Origin: DATBFX01 sp036558305
GTDB lineage: Bacteria; Chloroflexota; Chloroflexia; Thermomicrobiales; UBA6265
DNA: 31,073 nt
Reading direction: 5' to 3'
Assembly: GCA_036558305.1 (NCBI GenBank)
Contig: DATBFX010000422.1
Coordinates: forward strand, 1 to 31,073
The notes under the pieces are model-generated. The model saw nothing but the letters and a program-made list of their open reading frames with translations. It had not been told where the DNA came from and did no database searches. Positions 1 through 7,851 of this stretch are shown one piece after another. Both the position numbers and the translations under genes were made by a program. Within the stretch, counting starts at the first letter, position 1. Each line of letters opens with the position of its first letter.

Positions 1-58
1 CCGTCTGTCCGCCTACACTTATCCGGCGCCGATTCGGGCGACGACGCAGGAGTAGGCA

Positions 59-829
59 ATGCACCAGGATCATGATCGTCTCGACACCAAACTGAGCCGG
101 CGGACGGCCATGCTGATGGCGGTGGCGGCGGCAATTCCAGCCGTAGCGCCCCGTCTGGTCTGGGCGCAGGATCAGGACGCGCGTGCCTTGTTGGAGCAGA
201 CCGCGGCGGCGATGAAGCCGGTGCAGTCGTTCCATTTCCAGATGTCCACGCCGCGCGGGAGGTCGCTGATCGCGAACGAGATCGAGTTGGAGGGAATCGA
301 GGGCGACGTCCAACGGCCGGATCGGTTCCGGGTAACGTTCAAAGCCAAGGCGGCGATCCTTTCGCTGACGATCAAGGCGATCGGGATCGGCAGCGAGATC
401 TGGGTGACCGATCCGACGTCGCGCGACGAGAAGTGGATCCAGGTCAGCTCGGGCGACTCCGGCGACATCCCGCTGCCGGACATCCTCAACCCGGACCGGT
501 TGCTGCAAGCGGCGGTCGACCTCGTCCAGGATCCGAAGATCGCCGGCCAGGACGAGATCGACGGGACGAAAACGACGCGGGTCGAGGGCACGTTCGATCC
601 GAAGCAGGTCCAGCAACAGGTGAGCGACCTGACCGGCACCCCGGTGCCCGAGTTGAGCTCGCTGACCGGCGACCAGCCGATCCCGGTCAAGATCTGGATC
701 GACGAGGCCAACCACCTGCGCCGCGTCGAGTTCGACGGGCCGTTGACCGCCGCCGATCAGGGCGACGTCGTCCGCGTCTTCGACCTGACGAACATCGACG
801 TGCCGGTGGACATCCAGCCGCCGGCGTAG
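59..829 (+). CDS. LppX/LprAFG-like exported protein with Tat signal
   Basis: Protein of 256 residues. The N-terminus has a twin-arginine motif (SRRTAML, about residues 13-19), a hydrophobic stretch and a likely cleavage site after VWAQ. The mature part starts with an ALLEQTAAAM helix, then alternates strands with the landmarks EGDVQRPDRF, GIGSEIWVTDP, a DPKIAGQDEIDG hairpin and a final DLTNIDVPVDIQPP. This pattern is that of the LppX/LprAFG family, whose mycobacterial members (LppX, LprG) carry lipids across the periplasm. Unlike those lipoproteins it has no lipobox cysteine, so it is probably a soluble or signal-retained protein. AGGAG at 49-53 lies six bases before the ATG. The next gene is a paralogue and an ABC exporter follows, which suggests a carrier-plus-exporter unit. 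The cargo is unknown. Confidence 0.88.
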   Translation: MHQDHDRLDTKLSRRTAMLMAVAAAIPAVAPRLVWAQDQDARALLEQTAAAMKPVQSFHFQMSTPRGRSLIANEIELEGIEGDVQRPDRFRVTFKAKAAILSLTIKAIGIGSEIWVTDPTSRDEKWIQVSSGDSGDIPLPDILNPDRLLQAAVDLVQDPKIAGQDEIDGTKTTRVEGTFDPKQVQQQVSDLTGTPVPELSSLTGDQPIPVKIWIDEANHLRRVEFDGPLTAADQGDVVRVFDLTNIDVPVDIQPPA

Positions 830-830
830 G

Positions 831-868
831 TCGAGTGCCGAGCTTCGTGCTCCGAGCTTCGAGCTTGG
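831..868. repeat. GAGCTTC-type low-complexity intergenic repeat, copy 1
   Basis: The spacer between the two LppX-like genes consists largely of variants of CGAGCTT. It begins TCGAGTGCCGAGCTTCG, nearly identical to the start of the sequence at 23701. It lies just upstream of the Shine-Dalgarno sequence of the next gene. Function unknown; it looks like a dispersed intergenic repeat. Confidence 0.6.
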
Positions 869-885
869 ACGGGAGGAGGGAGCCG

Positions 886-1614
886 GTGGGCGGGATTCTG
901 CGCCGTTGTCCGGTCCTGGCGGCGGGGTTGGCGTGGGTGCTGGTGCTGGTCGGTGGGGCGACCGCGGTCGCCGCGCCGGCCACGCCGGTCGCGACGCCGC
1001 AACCCGAGGTGACCGCGTTGCTCGCCAAAGCGGCGGCGACGATGGAAGCCGTCACGACGTACCGATTCAAACTCACCTACGAAGAGGGAACGACGACGAT
1101 CTACGGCCGCATTACCATCCAGAAGGCCGACGGCGAGGTGCAACGCCCCGATCGGTTCAAGGCAACGGTCGATGCAAAACTCGGACCGCTCACGGTCGGT
1201 GTGGCGATCACCAGCGTGGGGGACCAGGTCTGGGTGGAAGTGGCCGGCGTCAACAGCGAGGTCAACATCAACGAAGACGTCGCCCGCATCCTGTTCGACC
1301 CGACCGCCATCCTGATCGGCGCGCTCGAAACGATCAACCAGCCGGTCATCGTCGGAGAGAAGCAGATCGGCGGCGTCACGGTGACACGAGTCGCGGGAAC
1401 GGTCGATCCGGCGCAACTTGTCCACGACACCACCTCCTCGCTCGTGACAAACAGCGCGTCGTTGCCCGTCGAACTGGCGATCGCCGATGACGGTCACGTC
1501 GTCAGCCTCCGTCTCGATGGCCCCTTGATCCGCGCCGATTCGGACGACGTCGTGCGGCGGTTGGATCTCTCGGAATTCGACCAACCGGTCGAGATCGAGC
1601 CGCCGGGCGGGTGA
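886..1614 (+). CDS. LppX/LprAFG-like exported protein, second copy
   Basis: Protein of 242 residues, paralogous to the preceding one. Shared landmarks are a LLAKAAATME helix, GEVQRPDRFKATV, a hairpin around GEKQIGGVTVTR, AGTVDPAQL and the closing LSEFDQPVEIEPPGG. I chose the GTG at 886 because GGGAGGAGGG (871-880) sits five bases upstream and the protein then begins with a normal signal peptide (basic MGGILRRCP, a Leu/Val-rich core, cleavage near AVAAP). A longer open frame exists upstream, but it only shadows the previous gene. The single Cys at about residue 8 lies before the hydrophobic core, so it is not a lipobox. Inferred role: periplasmic or surface carrier of a hydrophobic ligand, working with its twin and perhaps with the downstream ABC exporter. 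Confidence 0.85.
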   Translation: MGGILRRCPVLAAGLAWVLVLVGGATAVAAPATPVATPQPEVTALLAKAAATMEAVTTYRFKLTYEEGTTTIYGRITIQKADGEVQRPDRFKATVDAKLGPLTVGVAITSVGDQVWVEVAGVNSEVNINEDVARILFDPTAILIGALETINQPVIVGEKQIGGVTVTRVAGTVDPAQLVHDTTSSLVTNSASLPVELAIADDGHVVSLRLDGPLIRADSDDVVRRLDLSEFDQPVEIEPPGG

Positions 1615-1616
1615 GA

Positions 1617-1716
1617 CGGACAGACGGACAGACGGACAGACGGAAGCAGACCGACCACGAGCCTTCTGGCGACTTGCGACTGACGACTCTCTTCTGTCCG
1701 TCTGTCCGTCTGTCCG
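1617..1716. repeat. Inverted repeat built of GACGGACA units
   Basis: Tandem copies of the 8-mer GACGGACA begin one base after the stop codon (1615-1643). Their exact reverse complement stands at 1693-1716, giving a perfect 24-bp stem around a loop of about 52 bases. The first bases of the window (1-13) have the same CCGTCTGTCCGCC sequence, so a similar element probably ends just upstream of the first gene. It could act as a terminator or mRNA-stabilising structure between the LppX pair and the ABC gene. No U tract follows. Confidence 0.7.
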
Positions 1717-1826
1717 CCCTTCGGCCGTGGTACAGTTGTTCTCCCGCCATGACGAGGTCGGGTCGCCTTATCGCGGCCTCCGACGGCGTCCCATCGACTC
1801 GCCTACGCGGACGGAGGCATCCCCCG

Positions 1827-3623
1827 GTGAAGTCGGAATTTCGGGTGGCCGGGCAGACCGCCTACGACCGGCGCGGTCCTGTCCGCTGGATCGTCTCGCA
1901 CCTCCTGCACAACCGGCGTTACCTGATTGCCGCGACGGCCGGTCTGGTGGTCCAGGTCTGCTTGAACAGCGCGATTCCGGGTCTGGTTGGTCGCGCCTTC
2001 GACGCGATCCTGGAGACGCCGCCCGATAAGCACGCGCTGGGCGTCATCGCCCTGCTGCTGCTCCTGATCACGGTCCTCCGCGGCGGGCTCGATCTCGGGC
2101 AGGCCCTCTCGTGGGAAGTGCTGGCGAAGCGGTTGGAGCGGGACGCCCGGGACGAACTCTACGTCAGTCTGCTGGGCAAGAGTCAGACGTTCCACAACCG
2201 GCAGCGGGTCGGCGACCTGATGGCGCGGGCCGCCAACGACGTCCGGCAGTTGACCATGATGGTCAACCCCGGTCTGGCGTTGATCGTCGACTCGATGCTG
2301 GGGTTGGTAATCCCGATCGTCTTCATTGGATTCCTCGACCGGCGGTTGCTGCTGTCGCCGTTGCTCTTCACGGTCGCGTTCGCCTTCGCGCTGCGGCGGT
2401 ACATGCGGCAACTCAACCCGGTTTCCGGCGAGATGCGGATGCGCTTCGGCACCCTCAACGCCGGGTTGGCGGAGGCCGTGACCGGGATCGAGGTCGTCAA
2501 GTCGACCGCGCAGGAGGGGCAGGAGCGCCAGAAGTTCGAGACGAGTGCGCGGGCCTACCGCAACGCCGCGGTCAAGCAGGGCATCGTCCAGGCACGCTAC
2601 CTGCCGACGCTGATCATGGCGGTGACGACGGCCGGGGCACTCTGCCACGGGCTCTACCTCGTCTCGAAGGACGAGTTGAGCACCGGCGGTCTGGTGACCT
2701 ATCTCGGGCTGATCTCGCTGCTGCGGTTCCCGACCTTCATCTCGATCTTCACCTTCTCGCTCGTCCAACTCGGCGTCGTCAGCGCCGAGCGGATCCTGGC
2801 ACTCATTAGGGAAGAGACCGAGCTCGACGAAAACGAGGCCGGCTACGTGGCGCCGATCGCCGGCGAGATCGTCTTCGACCGCGTCACCTTCGGCTACGGC
2901 GGCGAGCCCGTCCTGAAGGACGTCTCGTTCCGGGCGGCGCCGGGGGAGACGATCGCGATCGTCGGCGAGACCGGGTCGGGCAAGAGCACGCTGACCAAAC
3001 TGGTGCCGCGGATCTACGACGTGGACTCGGGCCGCATCCTGATCGACGGCGTCGACGTGCGGGAGTGGAACCTGACCTCGCTGCGGTCGCAAATCTCGAC
3101 GATCGAGCAGGACATCGTCCTCTTCTCGCGGCCGGTGGCGGAGAACATCGCCTTCAGCCTCGGCCAGCGGGTGGAGATGGAGGCGATCGAGCGGGCGGCG
3201 CACGACGCACAGGCCGACGGTTTCATCCGCGCCCTCCCGGAGGGCTACGAGACGACGATCGGCGAGCGCGGCGTGACCCTCTCCGGCGGGCAGCGGCAGC
3301 GGATCGCGATCGCCCGCGCCCTCCTGACCGACCCCCGCATCCTGATTCTGGACGACTCGACGAGCGCCATCGACAGCGAGACCGAAGACCAGATCCAGCG
3401 GGCGATCCGCCGGGTCCTGGAAGGTCGGACGACGCTGTTGATCACGCACCGGTTGTCGCAGATCCGCTGGGCCGACCGGGTGCTGGTGTTGCGACGAGGC
3501 GAGGTGGTTGACCAGGGGACACACGACGAGTTGCTCGTACGGTGCGACCTCTACCGGCGGATTTTCGCGCGGTACGACTGGGCGCCGGATGAAGTAGCGG
3601 CGGTCGCGGTGGCGGTGGGCTGA
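1827..3623 (+). CDS. ABC exporter half-transporter (membrane domain plus ATPase)
   Basis: Protein of 598 residues, the usual size of a type IV (MsbA/BmrA-like) half-transporter. The N-terminal half has about six membrane helices, starting at RRYLIAATAGLVVQ. The C-terminal ATPase has Walker A GETGSGKST (380-388, K386), LSGGQ signature at 485-489, Walker B ILILDD and the switch histidine H541 (ITHRLS). The residue after Walker B is Asp510, where active sites normally have the catalytic Glu. The same DD change marks the degenerate subunit of heterodimeric exporters such as TM287/288 or BmrC/BmrD, so this protein may need a partner encoded elsewhere. The GTG at 1827 was chosen because GGAGG at 1813-1817 lies nine bases upstream; the ATG at 1749 has no such site. 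Cargo unknown; the upstream LppX-like genes suggest a lipid. Confidence 0.93.
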   Translation: MKSEFRVAGQTAYDRRGPVRWIVSHLLHNRRYLIAATAGLVVQVCLNSAIPGLVGRAFDAILETPPDKHALGVIALLLLLITVLRGGLDLGQALSWEVLAKRLERDARDELYVSLLGKSQTFHNRQRVGDLMARAANDVRQLTMMVNPGLALIVDSMLGLVIPIVFIGFLDRRLLLSPLLFTVAFAFALRRYMRQLNPVSGEMRMRFGTLNAGLAEAVTGIEVVKSTAQEGQERQKFETSARAYRNAAVKQGIVQARYLPTLIMAVTTAGALCHGLYLVSKDELSTGGLVTYLGLISLLRFPTFISIFTFSLVQLGVVSAERILALIREETELDENEAGYVAPIAGEIVFDRVTFGYGGEPVLKDVSFRAAPGETIAIVGETGSGKSTLTKLVPRIYDVDSGRILIDGVDVREWNLTSLRSQISTIEQDIVLFSRPVAENIAFSLGQRVEMEAIERAAHDAQADGFIRALPEGYETTIGERGVTLSGGQRQRIAIARALLTDPRILILDDSTSAIDSETEDQIQRAIRRVLEGRTTLLITHRLSQIRWADRVLVLRRGEVVDQGTHDELLVRCDLYRRIFARYDWAPDEVAAVAVAVG

Positions 3624-3706
3624 AGTGATCGCCTCCGTCGCGCGGGCCCGGAGAGACGGTCGGAGTCCTGGTCGGCAACCGGATGGTGCGAGGAAAGGAG
3701 CCGGTC

Positions 3707-4741
3707 ATGACGGAGCGCAGGTTCTCCACGCGCGCGCGCGCGACCGCGGTCGGCGCCGCCCTGACGGCACCGATCGTTCCGTGGTTTGGCGCTTTGGCGC
3801 AGCCTGCGACGCCGGAAGCGACGGTCGAGGCACGCTACGGGGGGATGACCGTCGCGCAAATCGCTGGGGTGAAAGCCGATCAGCGTTACAAGCTGCTCGC
3901 CGTCCTGAAGACGCTGGCCAACGAGTATTGGCAGGCAATGAAGCAGGGATACGAGGGCGCGGCGACGGAGAAGGGCGTCGCGATCGACGTCGTCTCCGTG
4001 ACGACCGAGCAGGACAGCGAGGAGCAACTCACCTTGCTCCAGCAGAAGCTCAACGAAGGCTACGCGGCGGTCATGGTCTCGCCGATCACCTCGGTCAACC
4101 TGATTCCCGGTTTGGTCACCGCGACCGCACGGCACATCCCAATCATCAACGTCGACGAGAAGATCGACGCCGAGGCCGCCGAGGAAGCCGGGGTGGAGAT
4201 CACCTCGGTCATCGCCTCGGACAACAAGCAGGTCGGGGCGGAGGCGGCGAAGTACATGATCGCCGCCATCCCGAACGGCGGGAAGGTGGCGGTGATCGAA
4301 GGCAAGGCGGGCAACCCGTCGGGTCAGGACCGGCACGATGGCTTCGTGGACACGATCGAGGCGGCCGGCAGCTTCACGGTCGCCGCCAGCCAGCCGGCGG
4401 ACTGGGATCGGGCGAGGGCGCTCGACGCGGCGGCGAGCATTTTGCAGGCGAACCCGGACACCGTCGGCTTCTACGCGTGCAACGACACGATGGCGCTCGG
4501 CGTCGTCGAGGCGGTCAAGGCCGCCGGTAAGGCAGGAAAGATCGTCGTCATCGGCACCGACGGCATCCCGGAGGCGCTGGATGCCGTCAGGAGTGGCGAC
4601 CTTGCCGGGACGGTCGCCCAGTATCCGGCCGAGACGGCGAGGATCGCGACGAGCCTCGCGATTCTCGCGTTGCAGGGCAAGCCGATCGAGGACTTTATCC
4701 CGTCGCCGATCAAGCTGTTGACGAAGGCCGACGTGCGGTAA
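3707..4741 (+). CDS. Sugar ABC transporter substrate-binding protein, AlsB/RbsB-like
   Basis: Protein of 344 residues with a Sec- or Tat-like leader (ERRFSTRARATAV, cleavage probably near ALAQPA). The mature part is a type I periplasmic binding protein of the ribose/allose group: KTLANEYWQAMKQG, SPITSVNLIPG, NVDEKID, IEGKAGNPSGQDRHDGF, SQPADWDRARALDAA, NDTMALG and VIGTDGIPEAL. As I recall it, E. coli D-allose-binding protein AlsB has nearly the same PADWDR, NDTMA and GTDGIPEA segments, so a pentose or hexose ligand is likely. The ATG at 3707 follows AAAGGAG (3694-3700) by six bases; an in-frame ATG at 3683 has a poorer site. No CUT2 ATPase or permease gene is adjacent. The upstream ABC gene is an exporter, so it cannot be the partner. 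Confidence 0.9.
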   Translation: MTERRFSTRARATAVGAALTAPIVPWFGALAQPATPEATVEARYGGMTVAQIAGVKADQRYKLLAVLKTLANEYWQAMKQGYEGAATEKGVAIDVVSVTTEQDSEEQLTLLQQKLNEGYAAVMVSPITSVNLIPGLVTATARHIPIINVDEKIDAEAAEEAGVEITSVIASDNKQVGAEAAKYMIAAIPNGGKVAVIEGKAGNPSGQDRHDGFVDTIEAAGSFTVAASQPADWDRARALDAAASILQANPDTVGFYACNDTMALGVVEAVKAAGKAGKIVVIGTDGIPEALDAVRSGDLAGTVAQYPAETARIATSLAILALQGKPIEDFIPSPIKLLTKADVR

Positions 4742-4742
4742 G

Positions 4743-4759
4743 CGTCCCGCGCGGGGACG
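4743..4759. terminator. Short GC-rich hairpin after the binding-protein gene
   Basis: CGTCCC and GGGACG form a 6-bp stem with a GCGCG loop one base after the stop codon, between two convergent genes. No U tract. A weak terminator is plausible. Confidence 0.35.
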
Positions 4760-4795
4760 GCCCGCGGCGTCCGACCGCCCCTAGGCTCCGGTCGT

Positions 4796-7483
4796 CTAGA
4801 CCTCGACCAGGAATCTTACGCGCAGCGCCCGACCGTCGGCGCCCCGGATCGCGACGACGTGGGGACCGGGCGCGGCATCGACCGGGATCGCGAAGTCGAC
4901 CACGAAGGAACCGCGGGCGTCCGCGTCGGTCGACGCCAGCAGCGCATCGTCCTCCCACCGGATCTCGACCGGGCCCGGCGCGAACCCGCGACCGCGCACG
5001 CGGATCTCCAACCCGGCCGGGCCGGCGCGCCGGCTCAAGCGCACCGCCGGTTTTGGCGCATCCGGCCCATCGGTCGCGCTCGCCCCGCCTTCGGATGCGT
5101 CCGATCCCGGAGGGGATGGCTCGACGGTCGCCTCGATCGGCTCGGTCGGCGTGGCGGTCGCTTCCTCGGGCGGCTCCTCGCTCGGCTCCACGCTGGGGGT
5201 CGGCGTCTCCGTAACGACCGTCGTGGGTGTCTCCGACGGCACGGACGTCGCCGAGGGAACCGGCGTCTCCGACGGCACCGGGGTCTCCGAGGGCGTGGGC
5301 GTCGGTGTTGCGGACGCCGTCACCGTCGGCGGTCCCGTGGGGTCCTGACCGGGCGTGGGGGAAGGCGGCGTGGCCGAGACGACGTCGACGGCGGTTGTCG
5401 CCGTGGCCGACGGTCGAGCCGCGTCGACCTCGGTCGTTGATACGTCGGTGATGGTGAACGAGGAATTGACCGTGCGCCCGCCGCCGGTGGCGACGATCGG
5501 ATGCCGACCCTTGGGTGCCGCCGGCACCACGAAGGAGCAGGTGAACGTACCGCGGGTCCACGTGGTGACCGAGCAAACGCTCGTTCCCGGCTGCGTCTGG
5601 GTGCGGTCCCAGGCGAGGACCACGGCGACGCGAGAGCCCCAGCCGCGGCCCGAAACGCTGACGACGGTGCCGCTCGGGCCGGTACGGGGCGAGAGGTACA
5701 GGGTCGGCACGATCGTGACGCTCGTGCTGGCGCGCCGGCCGCTGGTTCTGCCCTTGAGGGCGATGGTGTGCTGTCCGGCCGGCAGCAGCGGGATCTCGAC
5801 GGCGAAGGCGGCAACGGTGCCGCCCCCGTCCGCCGTCGCCCCGCCGGCTGCCGTCGCCTCGGCGTCCCAGAACAGGTCGACCGGCTCCCCGGTGCCGAAG
5901 CCGGCTCCGGTCACGGACAGCTTCGAGCGCGGGGAGCCGGAGGTCGGGGAGACCGAGGCGCTCGCGACGATCGCGTCCACCACCCGCACGTAGGTCGCGG
6001 CCCTCAGCCCGCTGCCGAGGCCGAGACCGATCAGGTCGTGGCGACCGGGGAGGGTGGTCGCCGGAATCACGAAGTTCCCGTAGCCGAAGCCGGAGCTTCC
6101 CATCGTCAGCGTCGCCACGACGGGGCCGGTCGCCGATTCCCAGTGAACCTCGACCCGCTCACGGGACGCGAAGCCGCGCGCCGACAGTTTGATCGTGCTG
6201 CCGGCGGTGGTCTGGCTGGGGCTGCGACCGAGGCTCGGAACGACCTTGAACGAGTTGGACGCCTTCAGCCCGCTCACCCGCCCCCTGGCGGTGACCGTGT
6301 GGGATCCCGCGGTCCGGTTCGGGAACTTGAATGCGCCGGCGATGGCACCGCCGGCGTCCGCCGTGACGTTGGCGACCGGGGCCGTGGACGTCGTGTCGAG
6401 GAAGAGGTCGACGATCTCCCCCGCGCGGTAGCCCTGCCCGCTCACCGCGATCGACGTGTCGACCGGACCGCTCGACGGGGAGAGAACCAGGCTGCCGGAC
6501 CCTCCCGGCGCGACACCCTGGGCGCAGGCGGTAGCGGCGGCGGCGTGATCCTCGTCGGTCTCCCAGAGCAGGGCCACCACCGCCCGGTCGACCCCGGTCG
6601 ACGAGAGGCCAATCGCCTCCCACGTGCCGTCGCCCAGGTCGATCGCGGCGCGCAACCCGACCTCCCGCCCGAAGTTGTCCAGGCCGATGCCACTCGGGCC
6701 CCGGCCGTACCCGACGTCGAGACCGTCCAGGGCGGCGTCGGCCCCCACGTAGCCCTGTGGCAGGACGTTGACGGCGGACGGCAGGTTGTTGAGTTGCCGG
6801 CCCTCGGCGCCGTGCCACCAATCGTCGTTGATGAACCAGGGACCGAGGTCGTAGACGGGGGCCACTTCGCAGGCGCCGGTGCGCGGATTGGCGACACGGA
6901 CGAAGCAGTTGAAGCCGCAGGGGATGACGTAGCCGTAGGTGGGGTCCGTCTTGCCCGGCCGCAGCCAGCCGCAGGAGAGTTCGGTGCAGGCGGGGAGCGA
7001 GACGAAGTGGTCGTGGGGGACGATCACGTGGCCGTTGGCGGTCTCGCCCCCGACGAGCCCCTCCTTGGTGGCGCCGACCCGGTAGGTGCCGACGCCCAGG
7101 ACGCTGCCCGCGGCCGTCACGGTCGTCTTGGCGGTCGAGCCGTCGTCGGCGATGGCGACCACCGAGAAGGAGCCGGTGGCCGTGGTCGGGACGGCGAAGG
7201 TGCAGCGCGCGGCACCCGTTTTGTCGGTGACCCCGGTCCAGCAGAGGAGCGAGCCGCGCCAGTTCGCGGTCCGGTTCCAGAACACCCGGAATCCCTGGCC
7301 GGGGGCGAATCCGGTGAGCGCGACCGAGACCGAGGCGCCGGCGAGTGCGTGCGACGGGTTGGGGCTGAGGGCCGGTGCCGGGACCGCGGCGGGGATCGCC
7401 CCGCTCCGACCGGCCGGCCCGACGCCAACCACCGGCAGCAGTACCAAGACGACGGTGGCGAGCGGCAGGAGGCGACGGCGCAT
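4796..7483 (-). CDS. Large secreted modular protein: Ig-like modules, DPBB-like core, Pro/Thr-rich stalk
   Basis: Protein of 895 residues. The ATG at 7483 follows GAAGGA by six bases and starts a signal peptide (MRRRLLPLATVVLVLLPVVG). Six Ig-like modules, each with a 'SP..G..G....V.G.G......V...WD' pattern, start near residues 36, 332, 416, 508, 593 and 812. Residues about 150-310 form a different domain: six cysteines (166, 171, 189, 193, 205 and nearby), CEVAPVYDLGPW, DDWW and later AIDLGDGTWEAIG. The D.GP-W and IDL elements recall the double-psi beta-barrel of RlpA/expansin-like proteins; this is inference. Residues 690-805 are low complexity, with SETPVP-type repeats, probably a stalk or wall-spanning linker. 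I saw no LPXTG motif, C-terminal membrane helix or recognised catalytic site. Likely role: surface adhesion or wall polysaccharide binding. Confidence 0.85.
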   Translation of the reverse strand: MRRRLLPLATVVLVLLPVVGVGPAGRSGAIPAAVPAPALSPNPSHALAGASVSVALTGFAPGQGFRVFWNRTANWRGSLLCWTGVTDKTGAARCTFAVPTTATGSFSVVAIADDGSTAKTTVTAAGSVLGVGTYRVGATKEGLVGGETANGHVIVPHDHFVSLPACTELSCGWLRPGKTDPTYGYVIPCGFNCFVRVANPRTGACEVAPVYDLGPWFINDDWWHGAEGRQLNNLPSAVNVLPQGYVGADAALDGLDVGYGRGPSGIGLDNFGREVGLRAAIDLGDGTWEAIGLSSTGVDRAVVALLWETDEDHAAAATACAQGVAPGGSGSLVLSPSSGPVDTSIAVSGQGYRAGEIVDLFLDTTSTAPVANVTADAGGAIAGAFKFPNRTAGSHTVTARGRVSGLKASNSFKVVPSLGRSPSQTTAGSTIKLSARGFASRERVEVHWESATGPVVATLTMGSSGFGYGNFVIPATTLPGRHDLIGLGLGSGLRAATYVRVVDAIVASASVSPTSGSPRSKLSVTGAGFGTGEPVDLFWDAEATAAGGATADGGGTVAAFAVEIPLLPAGQHTIALKGRTSGRRASTSVTIVPTLYLSPRTGPSGTVVSVSGRGWGSRVAVVLAWDRTQTQPGTSVCSVTTWTRGTFTCSFVVPAAPKGRHPIVATGGGRTVNSSFTITDVSTTEVDAARPSATATTAVDVVSATPPSPTPGQDPTGPPTVTASATPTPTPSETPVPSETPVPSATSVPSETPTTVVTETPTPSVEPSEEPPEEATATPTEPIEATVEPSPPGSDASEGGASATDGPDAPKPAVRLSRRAGPAGLEIRVRGRGFAPGPVEIRWEDDALLASTDADARGSFVVDFAIPVDAAPGPHVVAIRGADGRALRVRFLVEV

Positions 7484-7851
7484 GCCAGATCCTTCGGATT
7501 TTTCGCACAAACGTAGACGGCTGCGCTCGGCTTCTCTGATGGGACGATTCGTGTATTCTAGGCGACACGGGTTCCGGCGCCAAGCCACAGGGCATTTGCC
7601 GTGCTTTCTGGACACATGGTCGTATCCGCGTGCCGTTCGGATCAGCGAATGGTAAGCCTCGTCGCCGAAATGGGGCGTTGCCGAAAACGCGGCGGAGATC
7701 CGAACAACGTAGGCGCCACAAGCGTCGCCGCGACCGGCCGAGAAGCCGCCTCCACCACCCGCTAGCCGCGTAACCCGGCGCGCTCTTCCTCGAATCACGC
7801 TTATGCGTCTGCCGTACGTGCGGCATGCCAGCTCGGTTTAGGGAGACGCGG
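7484..7851. other. Divergent intergenic region
   Basis: This stretch separates the large secreted protein (-) from the MFS gene (+). Apart from one promoter-like site facing the secreted protein and the ribosome-binding sites at each end, I see no gene, RNA or strong hairpin in it. Confidence 0.6.
7555..7583 (-). promoter_or_regulatory. Candidate sigma-70-type promoter for the large secreted protein
   Basis: Read on the minus strand there is TTGGCG (7583-7578), a 17-base spacer and TAGAAT (7560-7555). That is 4/6 and 5/6 matches to the -35 and -10 consensus. Transcription would start near 7548, leaving a leader of about 65 bases before the ATG. Confidence 0.45.

Noticed and set aside
5100..5350. 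Repetitive DNA that could suggest a CRISPR or satellite
   Set aside because: It encodes the Pro/Thr/Ser/Glu-rich stalk (SETPVP-type) of the secreted protein in frame; there are no unique spacers of even length.
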